Positions 8,350 through 17,007 of a stretch of DNA of 64,000 nt are shown piece by piece. Under the pieces are notes generated by a model that made no database searches, was not told where the DNA came from, and worked only from the letters and a program-made list of their open reading frames with translations. Numbering within the stretch: the stretch's first letter is position 1; each line of letters starts with the position of its first letter. The translations under genes were made by a program, and so were the position numbers. Source of the DNA: Planctomycetota bacterium (GTDB taxonomy: Bacteria > Planctomycetota > UBA8108 > JACQVS01); NCBI GenBank assembly GCA_028280485.1, contig JANQLS010000103.1, forward strand, positions 1 to 64,000, given 5' to 3'.

Positions 8350-9173
8350 GACAGGCTTCTTAGGTAATCGGCGGTGGCTTTCGCTGAATCTTGAATCGTG
8401 GTTGTTCCATCGCTTGGAGCCGCTTGGTGAACGGTAACCGGGCCGTCGTACCCCAGGGTCTTAAGGTTATCGAAGATCGAAGGGAAATCGATTCCCCCCG
8501 AATCAGGAATTTGAATTAAATCAAATGAACTGGGTCCGTGACTCCAACTGTTGAGAGTGATTTTACCATCCGCATGGAACTTTTGGTTTTGCAGGTAGAC
8601 GTTGAAGATCCAGGGTTGAAGTTTTTTGAGGACTTCTAAGCCGTACTCTTGTTGGCATTGAACTAAATTTGCGGCTTCAAAAATCAATCCGAAATAAGGG
8701 TGGTCGATCTTTTGGAGGGAATCGACAATTTGGTCGACCGTTTCAAACAAACTTTCGGCGTGACATTGATGCACGAGCTTCAAATTGCGCTCTTGGGCCT
8801 CACTCGCTGCTTCGCGGGCTCGCTTCAAATCATCCTCAGTTTTAATGCACACGCGAAGCATCGGGGCTCCCAATGTTTCTGCCAGATCTAAGTAGGGAGT
8901 GATGTTGGAGAGGCAGTCGGGACCCTGATCGTTGTTATAGACGATGGCAAAGTCTCCGGTGACCATCGTCACGGGCAAGCCTTTGGCATCTAAAAGAGAT
9001 TTAGCTTCAGCGATTTGTTCTTGGCTCGAATGCACTCCGATTTGACTCGCACGCATACAGAGACCATCGAAACCCGCTTGGGTGGCGACGTCGGCTAAGT
9101 CGGACAGGCTGAGGGTGGGTTCTTCTTTCTTTAAGAAGCCTTCAGCGATACGGCAGGAGATGGAAAGTTTCAT
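8346..9173 (-). CDS. Sugar phosphate isomerase/epimerase-like TIM barrel
   Basis: The 275-residue cytoplasmic protein belongs by appearance to the xylose isomerase-like/AP endonuclease 2 TIM-barrel superfamily. Regularly spaced strands carry GFDGLCMRASQIGVHS (about 34-49), the glutamate-bearing GLIFEAANLV and a final VTVHQAAPSD, where acidic and histidine residues typically bind the metal. Enzymes of this type interconvert sugars or sugar acids in catabolic operons. No particular substrate can be assigned. No signal peptide is present. It is coupled by a 4-base overlap to the GH99-like gene, and 144 bases separate it from the DJ-1 gene upstream, a gap that holds a perfect 60-base palindrome. 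Confidence 0.82.
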   Translation of the reverse strand: MKLSISCRIAEGFLKKEEPTLSLSDLADVATQAGFDGLCMRASQIGVHSSQEQIAEAKSLLDAKGLPVTMVTGDFAIVYNNDQGPDCLSNITPYLDLAETLGAPMLRVCIKTEDDLKRAREAASEAQERNLKLVHQCHAESLFETVDQIVDSLQKIDHPYFGLIFEAANLVQCQQEYGLEVLKKLQPWIFNVYLQNQKFHADGKITLNSWSHGPSSFDLIQIPDSGGIDFPSIFDNLKTLGYDGPVTVHQAAPSDGTTTIQDSAKATADYLRSLS

Positions 9174-9228
9174 GATGATTCGATTCTTCAGGTCAACGCT
9201 TTAGGAGACATTCAGTTGGAATTACTAT

Positions 9229-9288
9229 TAACTAGCCCGGAGCGTAAGCGACGGGATCGATCCCGTCGCTTACGCTCCGGGCTAGTTA
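9229..9288. repeat. Family A perfect 60-bp palindrome
   Basis: Bases 9229-9258 and 9259-9288 are exact reverse complements with no loop. The ends TAACTAGCCCG match other family A copies. The interior (GAGCGTAAGCGACGGG) differs from GAAGCGCTAGCGAGGG elsewhere while staying fully paired, as expected if the folded or cruciform structure matters more than the sequence. It lies between two genes of a probable operon. Confidence 0.9.
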
Positions 9289-9317
9289 TTATTGATGATA
9301 AGTTTATTCAATATTTT

Positions 9318-9881
9318 TTACATCGCCTTCAACATCTTTATAAATACCTTGAGCACTTCAGTATTCTGCTGATAACCCCGTCCCGTTACTAATAATCCGT
9401 CGATGACGACATCTTCGTTTACGTAAATCGCTCCACCTTGTTCGGCGTCCATTTGGCATTTGGGCACGGTAGTTACGCTCTTACCTTGAATACAATCAGC
9501 AGCCGTTAAGATTTCGATACCGTGGCAGAGACAGGCGATGGGTTTACCTTGATCTGAAATTTCCTTCACGACTCGGCAAAGATCTTTATCGTAGCGAATG
9601 TACTCAGGCGCTCGGCCTCCTGAGATAAACGCACCGACGTAATCTTCTGAATGAAGATCCTTAAAAGCAATTTGAGCTTCCAGGTGATAACCGGGTCGTT
9701 CTTGTGTGATGTCCCAAGGGACATCAGGATTGGGAGGGATTTCGTGAAGTACGGTGTGATAGAGCCGAGCTTCTGGGCCCGCGACCACGACTTCGTAGCC
9801 ATCTTCGGGTAGGCGATAATAGGCGTAGAAGGTATCGAGGGCTTCCGTGGCATCCCCGATGGGCATCAAGATCTTGGGCAT
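9318..9881 (-). CDS. DJ-1/PfpI family protein
   Basis: The 187-residue protein has the class I glutamine amidotransferase-like fold of the DJ-1/PfpI superfamily. The nucleophile elbow is ACLCHGIEIL with the reactive cysteine at about 119 and its neighbour histidine at 120. Further matches are the GAFISGGRAPEYIR segment (about 83-96), which supplies the usual glycine-rich loop, and the start KILMPIGD. Family members act as proteases, glyoxalases/deglycases or chaperones, and the sequence alone does not decide. The start lies 8 bases after the symporter stop. An operon with a sugar transporter and sugar isomerase-like enzyme would suit a carbonyl-detoxifying role, but that is inference. Confidence 0.85.
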   Translation of the reverse strand: MPKILMPIGDATEALDTFYAYYRLPEDGYEVVVAGPEARLYHTVLHEIPPNPDVPWDITQERPGYHLEAQIAFKDLHSEDYVGAFISGGRAPEYIRYDKDLCRVVKEISDQGKPIACLCHGIEILTAADCIQGKSVTTVPKCQMDAEQGGAIYVNEDVVIDGLLVTGRGYQQNTEVLKVFIKMLKAM

Positions 9882-9889
9882 GGTCTTTT

Positions 9890-11440
9890 TTAAGATCCAT
9901 TTTCAGTAGATTCATGAGGCTTGAGAAAAGCACTCAGTAAGACTCCAATGAGCACGATAGAGCTCGTCCCGATCACGATAGTCATAAAGGAATGGAATGG
10001 ATTCTTCCCTCCCTCCCAGGCGTCCGGCCAAAGGTCTGTTTTTGAAAGGGACAGCCAGGCGATTAGTGAAATCCCTAGTATTGCAGCACAAACAGCATGA
10101 GGATTTTTGGCCTTCTTGGAAATTAATCCTAATAGAAATAAACCCAACATTCCCCCGGTAAAGACTCCCTGAAGATTCCACCAAGCATCTAATGCACTTT
10201 TAACATCGAGCATGGCGATCGCCGTCCCTGTGCCTAAAACCCCTATAACGAAAGTGGTGATGTAGAGAAAACGCATCGAGGATTTTTCGGAGGCCTCGGG
10301 ATTAAAGTACCGTTTGTAAATGTCACAATAGATCACGGTGGCGGAGCTATTGAGACTGGTATCCATGCTGCTCATCGCAGCCGCGAAGATCGCAGCGATC
10401 AGAAGGCCCGCGAGTCCGAGCGGAAGTTTATTAACGATGAAGTGGGGGAGAGCCCGATCACTGATTTCTTTTTCCGTTAGAGTTTGGGCTTTGACTTGAA
10501 TGGCAGCTTCAGTGGCTTCCACCCCTTCGCGTTCTAAAAGGGTGATCGCCACTTCTCGTTGAAGTTCTGATTTAAAGGTGGGATCGGCTTCGTACAGACT
10601 GAAAATCGAAGTACCGATGAAGAAAAAGACCGCTGAAATAATGGGAAAGATAATCACTGCGATCCAGATACTCTTCCGAGCTTCCTTAAGTGATTTTGCG
10701 GTGAAGTAACGTTGTACGAAATTCTGATCGATCCCAAAGTTGGTGAGGTTGATGAAGATCCCGTAGATTAAGACTATCCAAAAGGTCGGAGTTTCTTGAA
10801 GGAATGAGCTAAAACTGGGATCGAAGCTGCCTAAATCAAATTTGTTATTTTCGTTCGCGATGCTAAAGAGTTGAGAGGATCCTTCAGGCATACCTGTTAA
10901 GAGCAACACTACGCAGAGAAAAGCCCCAGCGATCAGGACGATACTTTGAACGACATCGGTCCAAATGACCGCTTCGATGCCACCGATAAGAGTATAGAGT
11001 GTCACTAAGAATCCGGTGACCAAGATGATGTTAACGACTCCCCAGCCAGTTAATGGATTGAGTGCTAAGGCGACGAGAAAGAGAATGGTTCCCACGCGAG
11101 CTAGTTGAGAAAGCAAATAGCAAACGAGAGCGTAAATTCTAGCCCAGGGACCAAATCGAACTTCAAGGTGGCTGTAGGCTGAGAGGTTATCCGATGAACG
11201 GTAGTGGGGAATAAACCATTTGACGGCGATGAGCCCGGCGATGGGCAAGGACAAGCCGAAGACCCAGGAGTTCCAATTTCCGCTGAAGGCCTTCCCAGTG
11301 TTGCCTAGAAAACCGATGCTCGAAACATATGTACCTAAAATGGAGAGCCCAACGGCCCAACCGGGGAGAGAGCGCCCTGCGGCCATGAACTCTTGGGTTT
11401 CCCCACTTTTGCGCGCGAACCAACAGCCGAGGCCAAACAC
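9890..11440 (-). CDS. Sodium:solute symporter (SSS family), start probably further upstream
   Basis: Integral membrane protein with about 12-13 hydrophobic segments. It carries SSS-family hallmarks such as GWAVGLSILGTYVSSIGFLG (about 27-46), the FGIDQNFVQRYFTAKS loop and AAAMSSMDTSLNSSATV. It probably imports a sugar or related solute with Na+ as the first gene of the operon running to 7186. The GTG at 11440 lacks a Shine-Dalgarno sequence and cuts the first helix. The open frame continues upstream to a TAA at about 11533, and its codons read LLSVDLIVLVLYLIG directly before it, a good first membrane helix. No ATG, GTG or TTG occurs in that extension. Only ATT (11524), ATA or ATC (about 11515/11512) could start it, behind AAAAGGG. 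Confidence 0.85.
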   Translation of the reverse strand: MFGLGCWFARKSGETQEFMAAGRSLPGWAVGLSILGTYVSSIGFLGNTGKAFSGNWNSWVFGLSLPIAGLIAVKWFIPHYRSSDNLSAYSHLEVRFGPWARIYALVCYLLSQLARVGTILFLVALALNPLTGWGVVNIILVTGFLVTLYTLIGGIEAVIWTDVVQSIVLIAGAFLCVVLLLTGMPEGSSQLFSIANENNKFDLGSFDPSFSSFLQETPTFWIVLIYGIFINLTNFGIDQNFVQRYFTAKSLKEARKSIWIAVIIFPIISAVFFFIGTSIFSLYEADPTFKSELQREVAITLLEREGVEATEAAIQVKAQTLTEKEISDRALPHFIVNKLPLGLAGLLIAAIFAAAMSSMDTSLNSSATVIYCDIYKRYFNPEASEKSSMRFLYITTFVIGVLGTGTAIAMLDVKSALDAWWNLQGVFTGGMLGLFLLGLISKKAKNPHAVCAAILGISLIAWLSLSKTDLWPDAWEGGKNPFHSFMTIVIGTSSIVLIGVLLSAFLKPHESTENGS

Positions 11441-11543
11441 CCCGATGAGGTAGAGAACTAAGACGATGAGATCGACGCTTAGAAGGTTAGGAGAGGTGTT
11501 GAGGAGTACGATGATTTTTATAATCCCTTTTAAGGTTTATACG

Positions 11544-11730
11544 CATTTCAAGCCCGAAGCGTCAGCGAGGGACGGCCACTCTTGAACTTTAGGCGTAGCG
11601 ACAGCGTCGACTCCAAAGCTATGTTTTCGTTTTAGATTACAGGGTCGATTCCATCTGTAGTTGTCCCTCGCTGACGCTTCGGGCTTGAAATGATAGGCCC
11701 TGCCTCGCTAAAGCTTCGGGCTTCCCTGGA
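11544..11730. repeat. Family A inverted repeat pair plus a solo half copy
   Basis: Arms 11544-11573 and 11663-11692 are perfect 30-base reverse complements (core CAAGCCCGAAGCGTCAGCGA) with an 89-base spacer. A further half copy (CCTCGCTAAAGCTTCGGGC) lies at 11702-11720. The rest of 11521-12018 is the leader of the next operon; I see no gene in it. Confidence 0.8.
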
Positions 11731-12018
11731 TCTATGCTGTCCGAACACCATAAACTAAATTTAAAATCTTGCTACTGTCGAGTGACTGGGGTAGGGCTTG
11801 AAGAGGGGTGATGTACATTTAATGCGAGTCTGTTGTCTGTGAATGTCGATATGCGTCAATAGGGATTGTTGTTGGGGGAGGGTGTTTAAGATGCTTCTAT
11901 GAAATGACTTAAGGATTGTTCTCTTCTTTGGCCCTCTCTTTGCAAAAAGGGAATCACGTCGCTGATCAGAAAATGCTCAGCAAGGTTAGATTTCCCAAAT
12001 TCGAAAGGAGCCAGAAAG

Positions 12019-14271
12019 ATGTTCAACTTAAAAACCCTCAGCTTGTGGATCACTCTCCTCATGGGAGTTGGTGTCTTCAGTTCAAGCGCGTTACATGCAG
12101 ATTACATTTCATTTGAAGGAGAGAAGATCACTCAGGGGCAACTTCGAATCCCAGATTCGGAATGTAAGCGTTTAAGTCGTACGACTCATAAAGTCACGAA
12201 GATCCCTCAGGCCCGCAGTGATCGATTTATCCTGGAAGAGACACGAGTCAATGTCGAAATTTCAGGAGTACTCGCTCGAGTCAGGATGGAGCAAGTCTTT
12301 AAGAATCCCTACTCCCATCGCTTGGAAGCGTTTTATGTTTTTCCTCTCCCAGAAAATGCAGCTGTGGATGCTTATTCATTTCAGGTAGGTGAAACGGTTA
12401 TTCAGGGAGTCGTGAAAGAAAAAGAAGAAGCTCGTCGTGAATACCAGCAGGCGCGTTCAGAAGGAAGGAAGACTGCACTCTTAGAACAAGAACGAGCCAA
12501 TATCTTTACCCAGTCGATCGCAAATATCTCTCCCGATGGGGAAGTTCGAGTTCATATCGAATATGTTCATCCCATCAAAGTGGAAGGAAAGGGTTACGTC
12601 TTTCGCTTCCCCATGGTTGTTGGGCCTCGATACAACCCCGGTCAACCTCAACAAAGAGGCAATTTGGGGCGAGGATGGGCCCGCGATACGGATCAAGTTC
12701 CCGACGCTTCCCGAATCACACCTATCGCTGTCCCTGCCGGAATGCGAATTGGAAATGATGTATTCATCAATGTTTCCATCGACGCCGGTATGCCTATTCA
12801 AAAAATCATTCCCGTCACTCATGAGATCGACATTAAGAATACTGTGATGACTCAGGCCTCGATTTCACTTAAAAACAAATCCACCATTGCCAACAAAGAT
12901 TTTGTTTTGGAGTACCACTTAGCCGGTGAAAAAACGACTTTAGCTTCACTGGTTCACAAAAAAGAAGGCGCGAAAAATGGCTATCTCTCTTTAGTTCTTC
13001 AGCCCAAAAATAATATTCAAACCGAAGAATTGCTTCCACGAGAAGTCGTATTGCTCTTAGATCGAAGTGGATCGATGAATGGACCGGCGATCAGTCAGTT
13101 GAGAATCTTGGCAGGTCAAATTTTGGCTTCTCTGAATCCTCAAGATTCTTTTCGAATCGTAGTCTTCAGTAACGACACCTCTGAATTCAATTCTGATCCA
13201 TTACCAGCGTCGGTTGAAAATATTGAGAATGCTCAACAGTTTATTCGAAGTATTCATGCCGGTGGCGGAACCAACATGTTGCCTGCAATGAAAGCAGCTT
13301 TAAGGTCGGGTCGCGGTGAAGCTAGTCAGCCCCGTTACTTGATCATGATCAGCGATGCCTTAGTTGGGAATGATGATTCTATACTTGGATACTTAAATCA
13401 TAAGCAATTGGATTTTACTCGAGTCTTTCCTATCGCCGTTGGGGCTGCTCCGAATCACTACTTGATTCAAAGAACCGCTGAATTAGGGCGAGGCTTTTCC
13501 ATGCACGTTACCAATAACGACAATGCCAGTGAAATGGCTAAGAAGTTCAATCAGAAGACTTCTACTCCTTACATCACCGATTTAGAAATCGATTGGGGAG
13601 ATCTCAAAGTAGAACAAATGATTCCCAGTCGCCTTCCCGATCTTTATGCCGGTGAAGCATTATTCGTTTCTGCAAAATATACAAAACCGGGAAAATCTAA
13701 GGTTCGATTGAAAGGCAACTTGGGAGGACGTGAGGTTCAATTGGAACTCGATCTCGAATTACCTGAGAAGGAATTGAATCACGATGCATTAGGTTCCATT
13801 TGGGCTCGTCAACGTATTCGCCAAATTTGGAATGAAAATTTGGGTAAACAAAATCCAAAGGCTAAAGAAGAGATCACTCGCTTAGGCCTTGAGCATCAGT
13901 TGGTGACTCAATACACCTCATTCGTGGCAACCGAGAAAGAGGCTTCCACCGACAAAGAAGGGAAGTTGCTGACCCAAGACGTTCCCGTACGGACTCCTGA
14001 AGGCATGGATCCGAACAAAAGAGTGGCTCGAGGATCAACGCCAGTAAGTTCAGCACCAGCTCAAAAACCAGTTAAGCCTGTGGTTCAACAGCCTCAGTAT
14101 AAGGCCGCACCACAAACTCAAAATCGACCCACTTCGAATCGACAAACTTCAAGTCGACGTCGACGATCCTTCGGTGGTGGAGGAGGTTGTGTGGAATGGG
14201 TCTTCTTAGGTGGCTTAGCCGGTTTGGGTGCCTGTCGAATTTTCCGTCGTCGAGACCAGAAAGAAGCTTGA
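12019..14271 (+). CDS. VIT and VWA domain protein with GlyGly-CTERM-like sorting tail
   Basis: Exported protein of 750 residues. Signal peptide about 1-29; VIT (inter-alpha-trypsin inhibitor) domain about 45-180; von Willebrand A domain about 340-510 with an intact metal-ion site DRSGS at 348-352 and a later T in GGGTNM. A low-complexity linker (about 670-715, rich in Q, P, S, R) leads to the tail GGGGGCVEWVFLGG at 719, a hydrophobic stretch and FRRRDQ at the end. That order (glycines, helix, basic cluster) is the GlyGly-CTERM plan recognised by rhombosortases, and the next gene encodes one. The protein is therefore probably processed and surface-attached, with a metal-dependent adhesion role. 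The start is ATG 12019 behind AAGGAG. The cysteine right after the glycines is notable. Confidence 0.88.
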   Translation: MFNLKTLSLWITLLMGVGVFSSSALHADYISFEGEKITQGQLRIPDSECKRLSRTTHKVTKIPQARSDRFILEETRVNVEISGVLARVRMEQVFKNPYSHRLEAFYVFPLPENAAVDAYSFQVGETVIQGVVKEKEEARREYQQARSEGRKTALLEQERANIFTQSIANISPDGEVRVHIEYVHPIKVEGKGYVFRFPMVVGPRYNPGQPQQRGNLGRGWARDTDQVPDASRITPIAVPAGMRIGNDVFINVSIDAGMPIQKIIPVTHEIDIKNTVMTQASISLKNKSTIANKDFVLEYHLAGEKTTLASLVHKKEGAKNGYLSLVLQPKNNIQTEELLPREVVLLLDRSGSMNGPAISQLRILAGQILASLNPQDSFRIVVFSNDTSEFNSDPLPASVENIENAQQFIRSIHAGGGTNMLPAMKAALRSGRGEASQPRYLIMISDALVGNDDSILGYLNHKQLDFTRVFPIAVGAAPNHYLIQRTAELGRGFSMHVTNNDNASEMAKKFNQKTSTPYITDLEIDWGDLKVEQMIPSRLPDLYAGEALFVSAKYTKPGKSKVRLKGNLGGREVQLELDLELPEKELNHDALGSIWARQRIRQIWNENLGKQNPKAKEEITRLGLEHQLVTQYTSFVATEKEASTDKEGKLLTQDVPVRTPEGMDPNKRVARGSTPVSSAPAQKPVKPVVQQPQYKAAPQTQNRPTSNRQTSSRRRRSFGGGGGCVEWVFLGGLAGLGACRIFRRRDQKEA

Positions 14272-14279
14272 GTCGAACC

Positions 14280-14945
14280 ATGAACTTAAAGGAACGCCTG
14301 AATCAACTCTTGAGTTTTGCTCCTTGGACGTTCGGCCTCTCTCTCGTGATCGTGCTCATGAATTTGGGCACGGTCACTACTTCTGAAGGCTTTTTCAAAG
14401 AGCTCTTAGTGACCTTGGATTTTGATCGAGAAGCGATTGCCCAGGGAGAAGTTTGGCGGTTACTGACCGGGAATCTCGTTCATTGGAGTTTTGAACACTT
14501 CGCTTTAGATCTCGTGGCCTTTTTATTTGTCGGGATTCTTTTCGAAAGGCGAATCGGTTCGGTTTATCCGATGATGTTGTTAATTTCAGGTTTAGCAGTC
14601 GGGTGTTCCATTTATCTCTTTTCACCATCGATAGAGTTTTATCGAGGCTTGTCCGGGGTGGATAGTGGTCAGTTTGCTGTCGCAGTTCTTTCTGAAGGCC
14701 TGCGGTCGAAGAGTAAGGCTCAGCTGGCTTTTCCACTGCTATTAGGAATAGGCCTTATCTTAAAACTTGCTTACGAATGTTTTACTGGGGAGCTTTTATT
14801 TTCTACGGGAAGTTTGGGGTATTTGGGCGATCCCACTCCGATAGCGCATTTCGCGGGTACGGTGGGGGCATTCGTTGGAGTCATCAGGTTCCCTAAGATT
14901 CTTCAAGGTAGTGATACTAAGTTTAGAAAGATCGAAAAATGTTAA
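14280..14945 (+). CDS. rrtA: Rhombosortase-type rhomboid intramembrane serine protease
   Basis: Predicted six-helix membrane protease of 221 residues. Landmarks are GEVWRLLTGNLVHWSFEHF (about 56-73) and the catalytic YRGLSGVDSG with Ser125 in GLSG. The partner histidine His190 lies in PIAHFAGTVGAFVG near the C-terminus. The short length, the WRLLTGxLVH block and the YRGLSG form match rhombosortases rather than housekeeping rhomboids. The enzyme would cut the GlyGly-CTERM tail of exported proteins; the adjacent VIT-VWA protein, ending 8 bases upstream, is the evident substrate. ATG 14280 is chosen because it follows the upstream stop and precedes the first helix. An in-frame ATG at 14187 lies inside the neighbour. 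The stop overlaps the following lipoprotein gene by 7 bases. Confidence 0.85.
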   Translation: MNLKERLNQLLSFAPWTFGLSLVIVLMNLGTVTTSEGFFKELLVTLDFDREAIAQGEVWRLLTGNLVHWSFEHFALDLVAFLFVGILFERRIGSVYPMMLLISGLAVGCSIYLFSPSIEFYRGLSGVDSGQFAVAVLSEGLRSKSKAQLAFPLLLGIGLILKLAYECFTGELLFSTGSLGYLGDPTPIAHFAGTVGAFVGVIRFPKILQGSDTKFRKIEKC

Positions 14946-15367
14946 AACAAAGAGGCTTAAAGTTAGTTCCCGTTTTTATTCTCTTAGTTAGCTTTGGCTG
15001 TGGGACTTTAAATCGAAAGGTAAAAGTTCCTGTTCAGCAAAATACTTCAGGATCAGCAGTTCAACAGGCTGCGCCTTGCCAACCTCAATCAAACGATGAT
15101 TTTCTCTTCAATCCCTTACTGAACGTCGTGTATCAACCCACAAAATTTGTGTTGAGTACGACGGCCAACATCGCTGTTCATCACCTGGGGTTTATATCTA
15201 CCATCTTTACGGATTGGAGTGCCTATGAGGCTCCACCCATCGTTGCAGTGCCCATCTTGGCCCCTTTTAAGTCGCCTGCAATCATCGTGGGAAGCATGAG
15301 AACAGGTTTAAAGCACTCGGCAGGGATGGGTGATTTTTGGGATTCGGATATTGATAACTTTAGGTAA
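14939..15367 (+). CDS. Small putative lipoprotein in the rhombosortase operon
   Basis: The 142-residue product is not recognised. A hydrophobic leader ends in LVSFGCG, a lipobox with the cysteine at about 21, so a lipid-anchored envelope protein is predicted. The mature part is short and has a Q/P/S-rich start. The conserved-looking stretch LNVVYQPTKFVLSTTANIAV is followed by several short hydrophobic or amphipathic pieces (IVAVPILAPF). The start overlaps the rhombosortase stop by 7 bases, so the two are translated together. It may be a partner of the sorting system, but no homology is claimed. Confidence 0.72.
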   Translation: MLKQRGLKLVPVFILLVSFGCGTLNRKVKVPVQQNTSGSAVQQAAPCQPQSNDDFLFNPLLNVVYQPTKFVLSTTANIAVHHLGFISTIFTDWSAYEAPPIVAVPILAPFKSPAIIVGSMRTGLKHSAGMGDFWDSDIDNFR

Positions 15368-15477
15368 GGATTTGTTCAAAGGATATTGTTCAGGTGAAAT
15401 TAAATTTATTGAAGTATTCGCAGTATCTGAAAGAACTCGCTATACATTAACAGGCCCGTTAATATCGCGTCTTCTTA

Positions 15478-15591
15478 GAGGGCTGAAGGCCCGCCATAGC
15501 TTAGCCCGGGGCAAAGCAGCAACGCTGCGACGCCCTGGGTTTAAGGATTAGCCTTATCCAAGCCCTGAAAGGGCGAAATAATTTTTTGGTA
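15478..15591 (+). repeat. Family C composite repeat, nearly full copy
   Basis: Order of blocks: GGGCTGAAGGCCCGCC (15480), TAGCCCGGGGCAAAGC (15502) through GCGACGCCCTGGG (15527-15539), then AGCCCTGAAAGGGCGAAATA (15561-15580). Each block is itself a small hairpin. With the reverse copy at 15671-15733 it forms an inverted pair around an 80-base AT-rich spacer. 15368-15772 contains no supportable gene. Confidence 0.7.
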
Positions 15592-15670
15592 TTCATTAAC
15601 CTCAGCTAAAACATTCTTTCATTTAGGAATAATTCCACCCTTTCTTTAATTCGATACTATTATACTAACT

Positions 15671-15733
15671 GACCCAGGGATGACGCTTCGCTCTACCCTG
15701 GATTAGGTTATCACGGGCTTAAAGCCTTTGATT
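15671..15733 (-). repeat. Family C repeat, reverse partial copy
   Basis: GACCCAGGG, then GACGCTTCGCTCTACCCTGG, then ACGGGCTTAAAGCCTTTG. Read on the minus strand it has the same block order as the copy at 15478, but it lacks the AGCCCTGAAAGGGCG block. Confidence 0.65.
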
Positions 15734-15772
15734 CTTTTAAAAATGAGTTTTTTCCCTGGGGAGTTGGCCGAT

Positions 15773-16999
15773 ATGAGTTTTGAGTTAAAGTCTTTCAGTT
15801 TTATTGTTTCTTGTTTTGTTGCTTTCCATCTGACACCAGCCCTTCTGAATGCTTTAGAAAAAGTCACCGAGACTTATCCCGATGGATCAAAGAAAGCGGT
15901 CTACACTAAAGATTCTTCAGGAAGGCGGAAAGGTACTTACACTGAATACTGGCCAAATGGGAAAAAGAAGATCGTAGCCAAGTATAAATTAGGCCATTTG
16001 CATGGGAAATACTCGGAGTACGATGAGAAAGGAAAGAAAGTCTTAAGTTCCTCTTATCTGGAGGGAGCACTTCATGGGCCCAAAACTAAGGTCGTCAATA
16101 AAACCGTTGTATTGTCGGAAGTTTGGTCTGCGGGTTTATTAGTGTATCCAAGATCAAAAGAATTGATTGAGAAAGATTTAAAACTTGCTCGCACCTCTAA
16201 GGTCAAATCTATTAAGGGGGCTCCTGAAGATAGCGCTGGGGCACTTAGGAGATTGCGTGAATACAGAAGTGCATTAGGTCTTTATTGGAAAAGCTTAACC
16301 CTCGATGAAGAATATACGAAAAAGTGTCAGGCTGCAGCCATCATCCTAACTAAGCTTGGGAAGATGACCCATAACATAGGAACAAATCCCGGAGTTCCAA
16401 ATGAGATCTTCGAGTTAGGAAAAGAGGGAGCTAAAAGAAGCAACTTGCATCAAATTAGTGATCTAGTTCGATCTATCGATGGCTTTATGGAAGATTCGGA
16501 TCCAACCAATATAGATAAGGTTGGACACCGTAGATGGTGTGTGAGCCAAAAATTGGGTAAGACTGGGTTTGGACATAATGGGAAATATTCTGTCATGTGG
16601 GCAGTGGATTACAGTGCGGAAGATGAGCCTACCTTACCCTGGACTGCATTCCCTCCAAGTGGATACATTTCACGGAAGTTGTTTAAGAGCACTAATGCTT
16701 GGAGTCTTCATTTAAATCCAGAGGTGTACGAAGAAATTGACAAATCAGCTGTCAGCCTAAAGGTTAGAAAAATAAAAAATCCACTAGTTCCTCGTGAGTT
16801 ATTAAAAAAAATACGTCCCTTAAAATTTGACCATTTCAATGTGGATCAAGGCCGATCGGGAGATGCTGGAGTCATTATTTTTAGGTTACAGAAGGTCAGT
16901 TTCTCTGCGGGTGCGACTTTCTATATTGAGGTTGAAGGGATTAAAAAGCGAGGAGAAGATATGCCGAGTAGCATAGAATACTTTGTAACCTTTTATTAA
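15773..16999 (+). CDS. Secreted MORN-repeat plus CAP-domain (SCP/PR1-like) protein
   Basis: Exported protein of 408 residues. A signal peptide (about 1-27) is followed by MORN_2/YwqK-type repeats (about 30-105; ETYPDGSKKAVYTKD, EYWPNGKKKIVAKYKLGHLH, YLEGALHG). Next is a CAP-superfamily domain (about 150-330). CAP-like signs are LRRLREYRSALGLYW at its start, a helix with CQAAAIILTKLGKMTHN and the distinctive VGHRRWCVSQKLGKTGFG. CAP proteins bind lipids or act as secreted enzymes, so no precise role is assigned. ATG 15773 is chosen because it follows GGGGAG and begins the signal peptide; an ATG at 15728 would add 15 non-signal residues. The gene stands alone between two family C-related segments (15571-15628 and 17008-17065). 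Confidence 0.75.
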   Translation: MSFELKSFSFIVSCFVAFHLTPALLNALEKVTETYPDGSKKAVYTKDSSGRRKGTYTEYWPNGKKKIVAKYKLGHLHGKYSEYDEKGKKVLSSSYLEGALHGPKTKVVNKTVVLSEVWSAGLLVYPRSKELIEKDLKLARTSKVKSIKGAPEDSAGALRRLREYRSALGLYWKSLTLDEEYTKKCQAAAIILTKLGKMTHNIGTNPGVPNEIFELGKEGAKRSNLHQISDLVRSIDGFMEDSDPTNIDKVGHRRWCVSQKLGKTGFGHNGKYSVMWAVDYSAEDEPTLPWTAFPPSGYISRKLFKSTNAWSLHLNPEVYEEIDKSAVSLKVRKIKNPLVPRELLKKIRPLKFDHFNVDQGRSGDAGVIIFRLQKVSFSAGATFYIEVEGIKKRGEDMPSSIEYFVTFY

Positions 17000-17007
17000 A
17001 GGTGAGA

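Noticed and set aside
15330..15551. A 73-codon plus-strand frame after the lipoprotein
   Set aside because: It runs through the family C repeat and overlaps the lipoprotein end, with no ribosome binding site or family resemblance.
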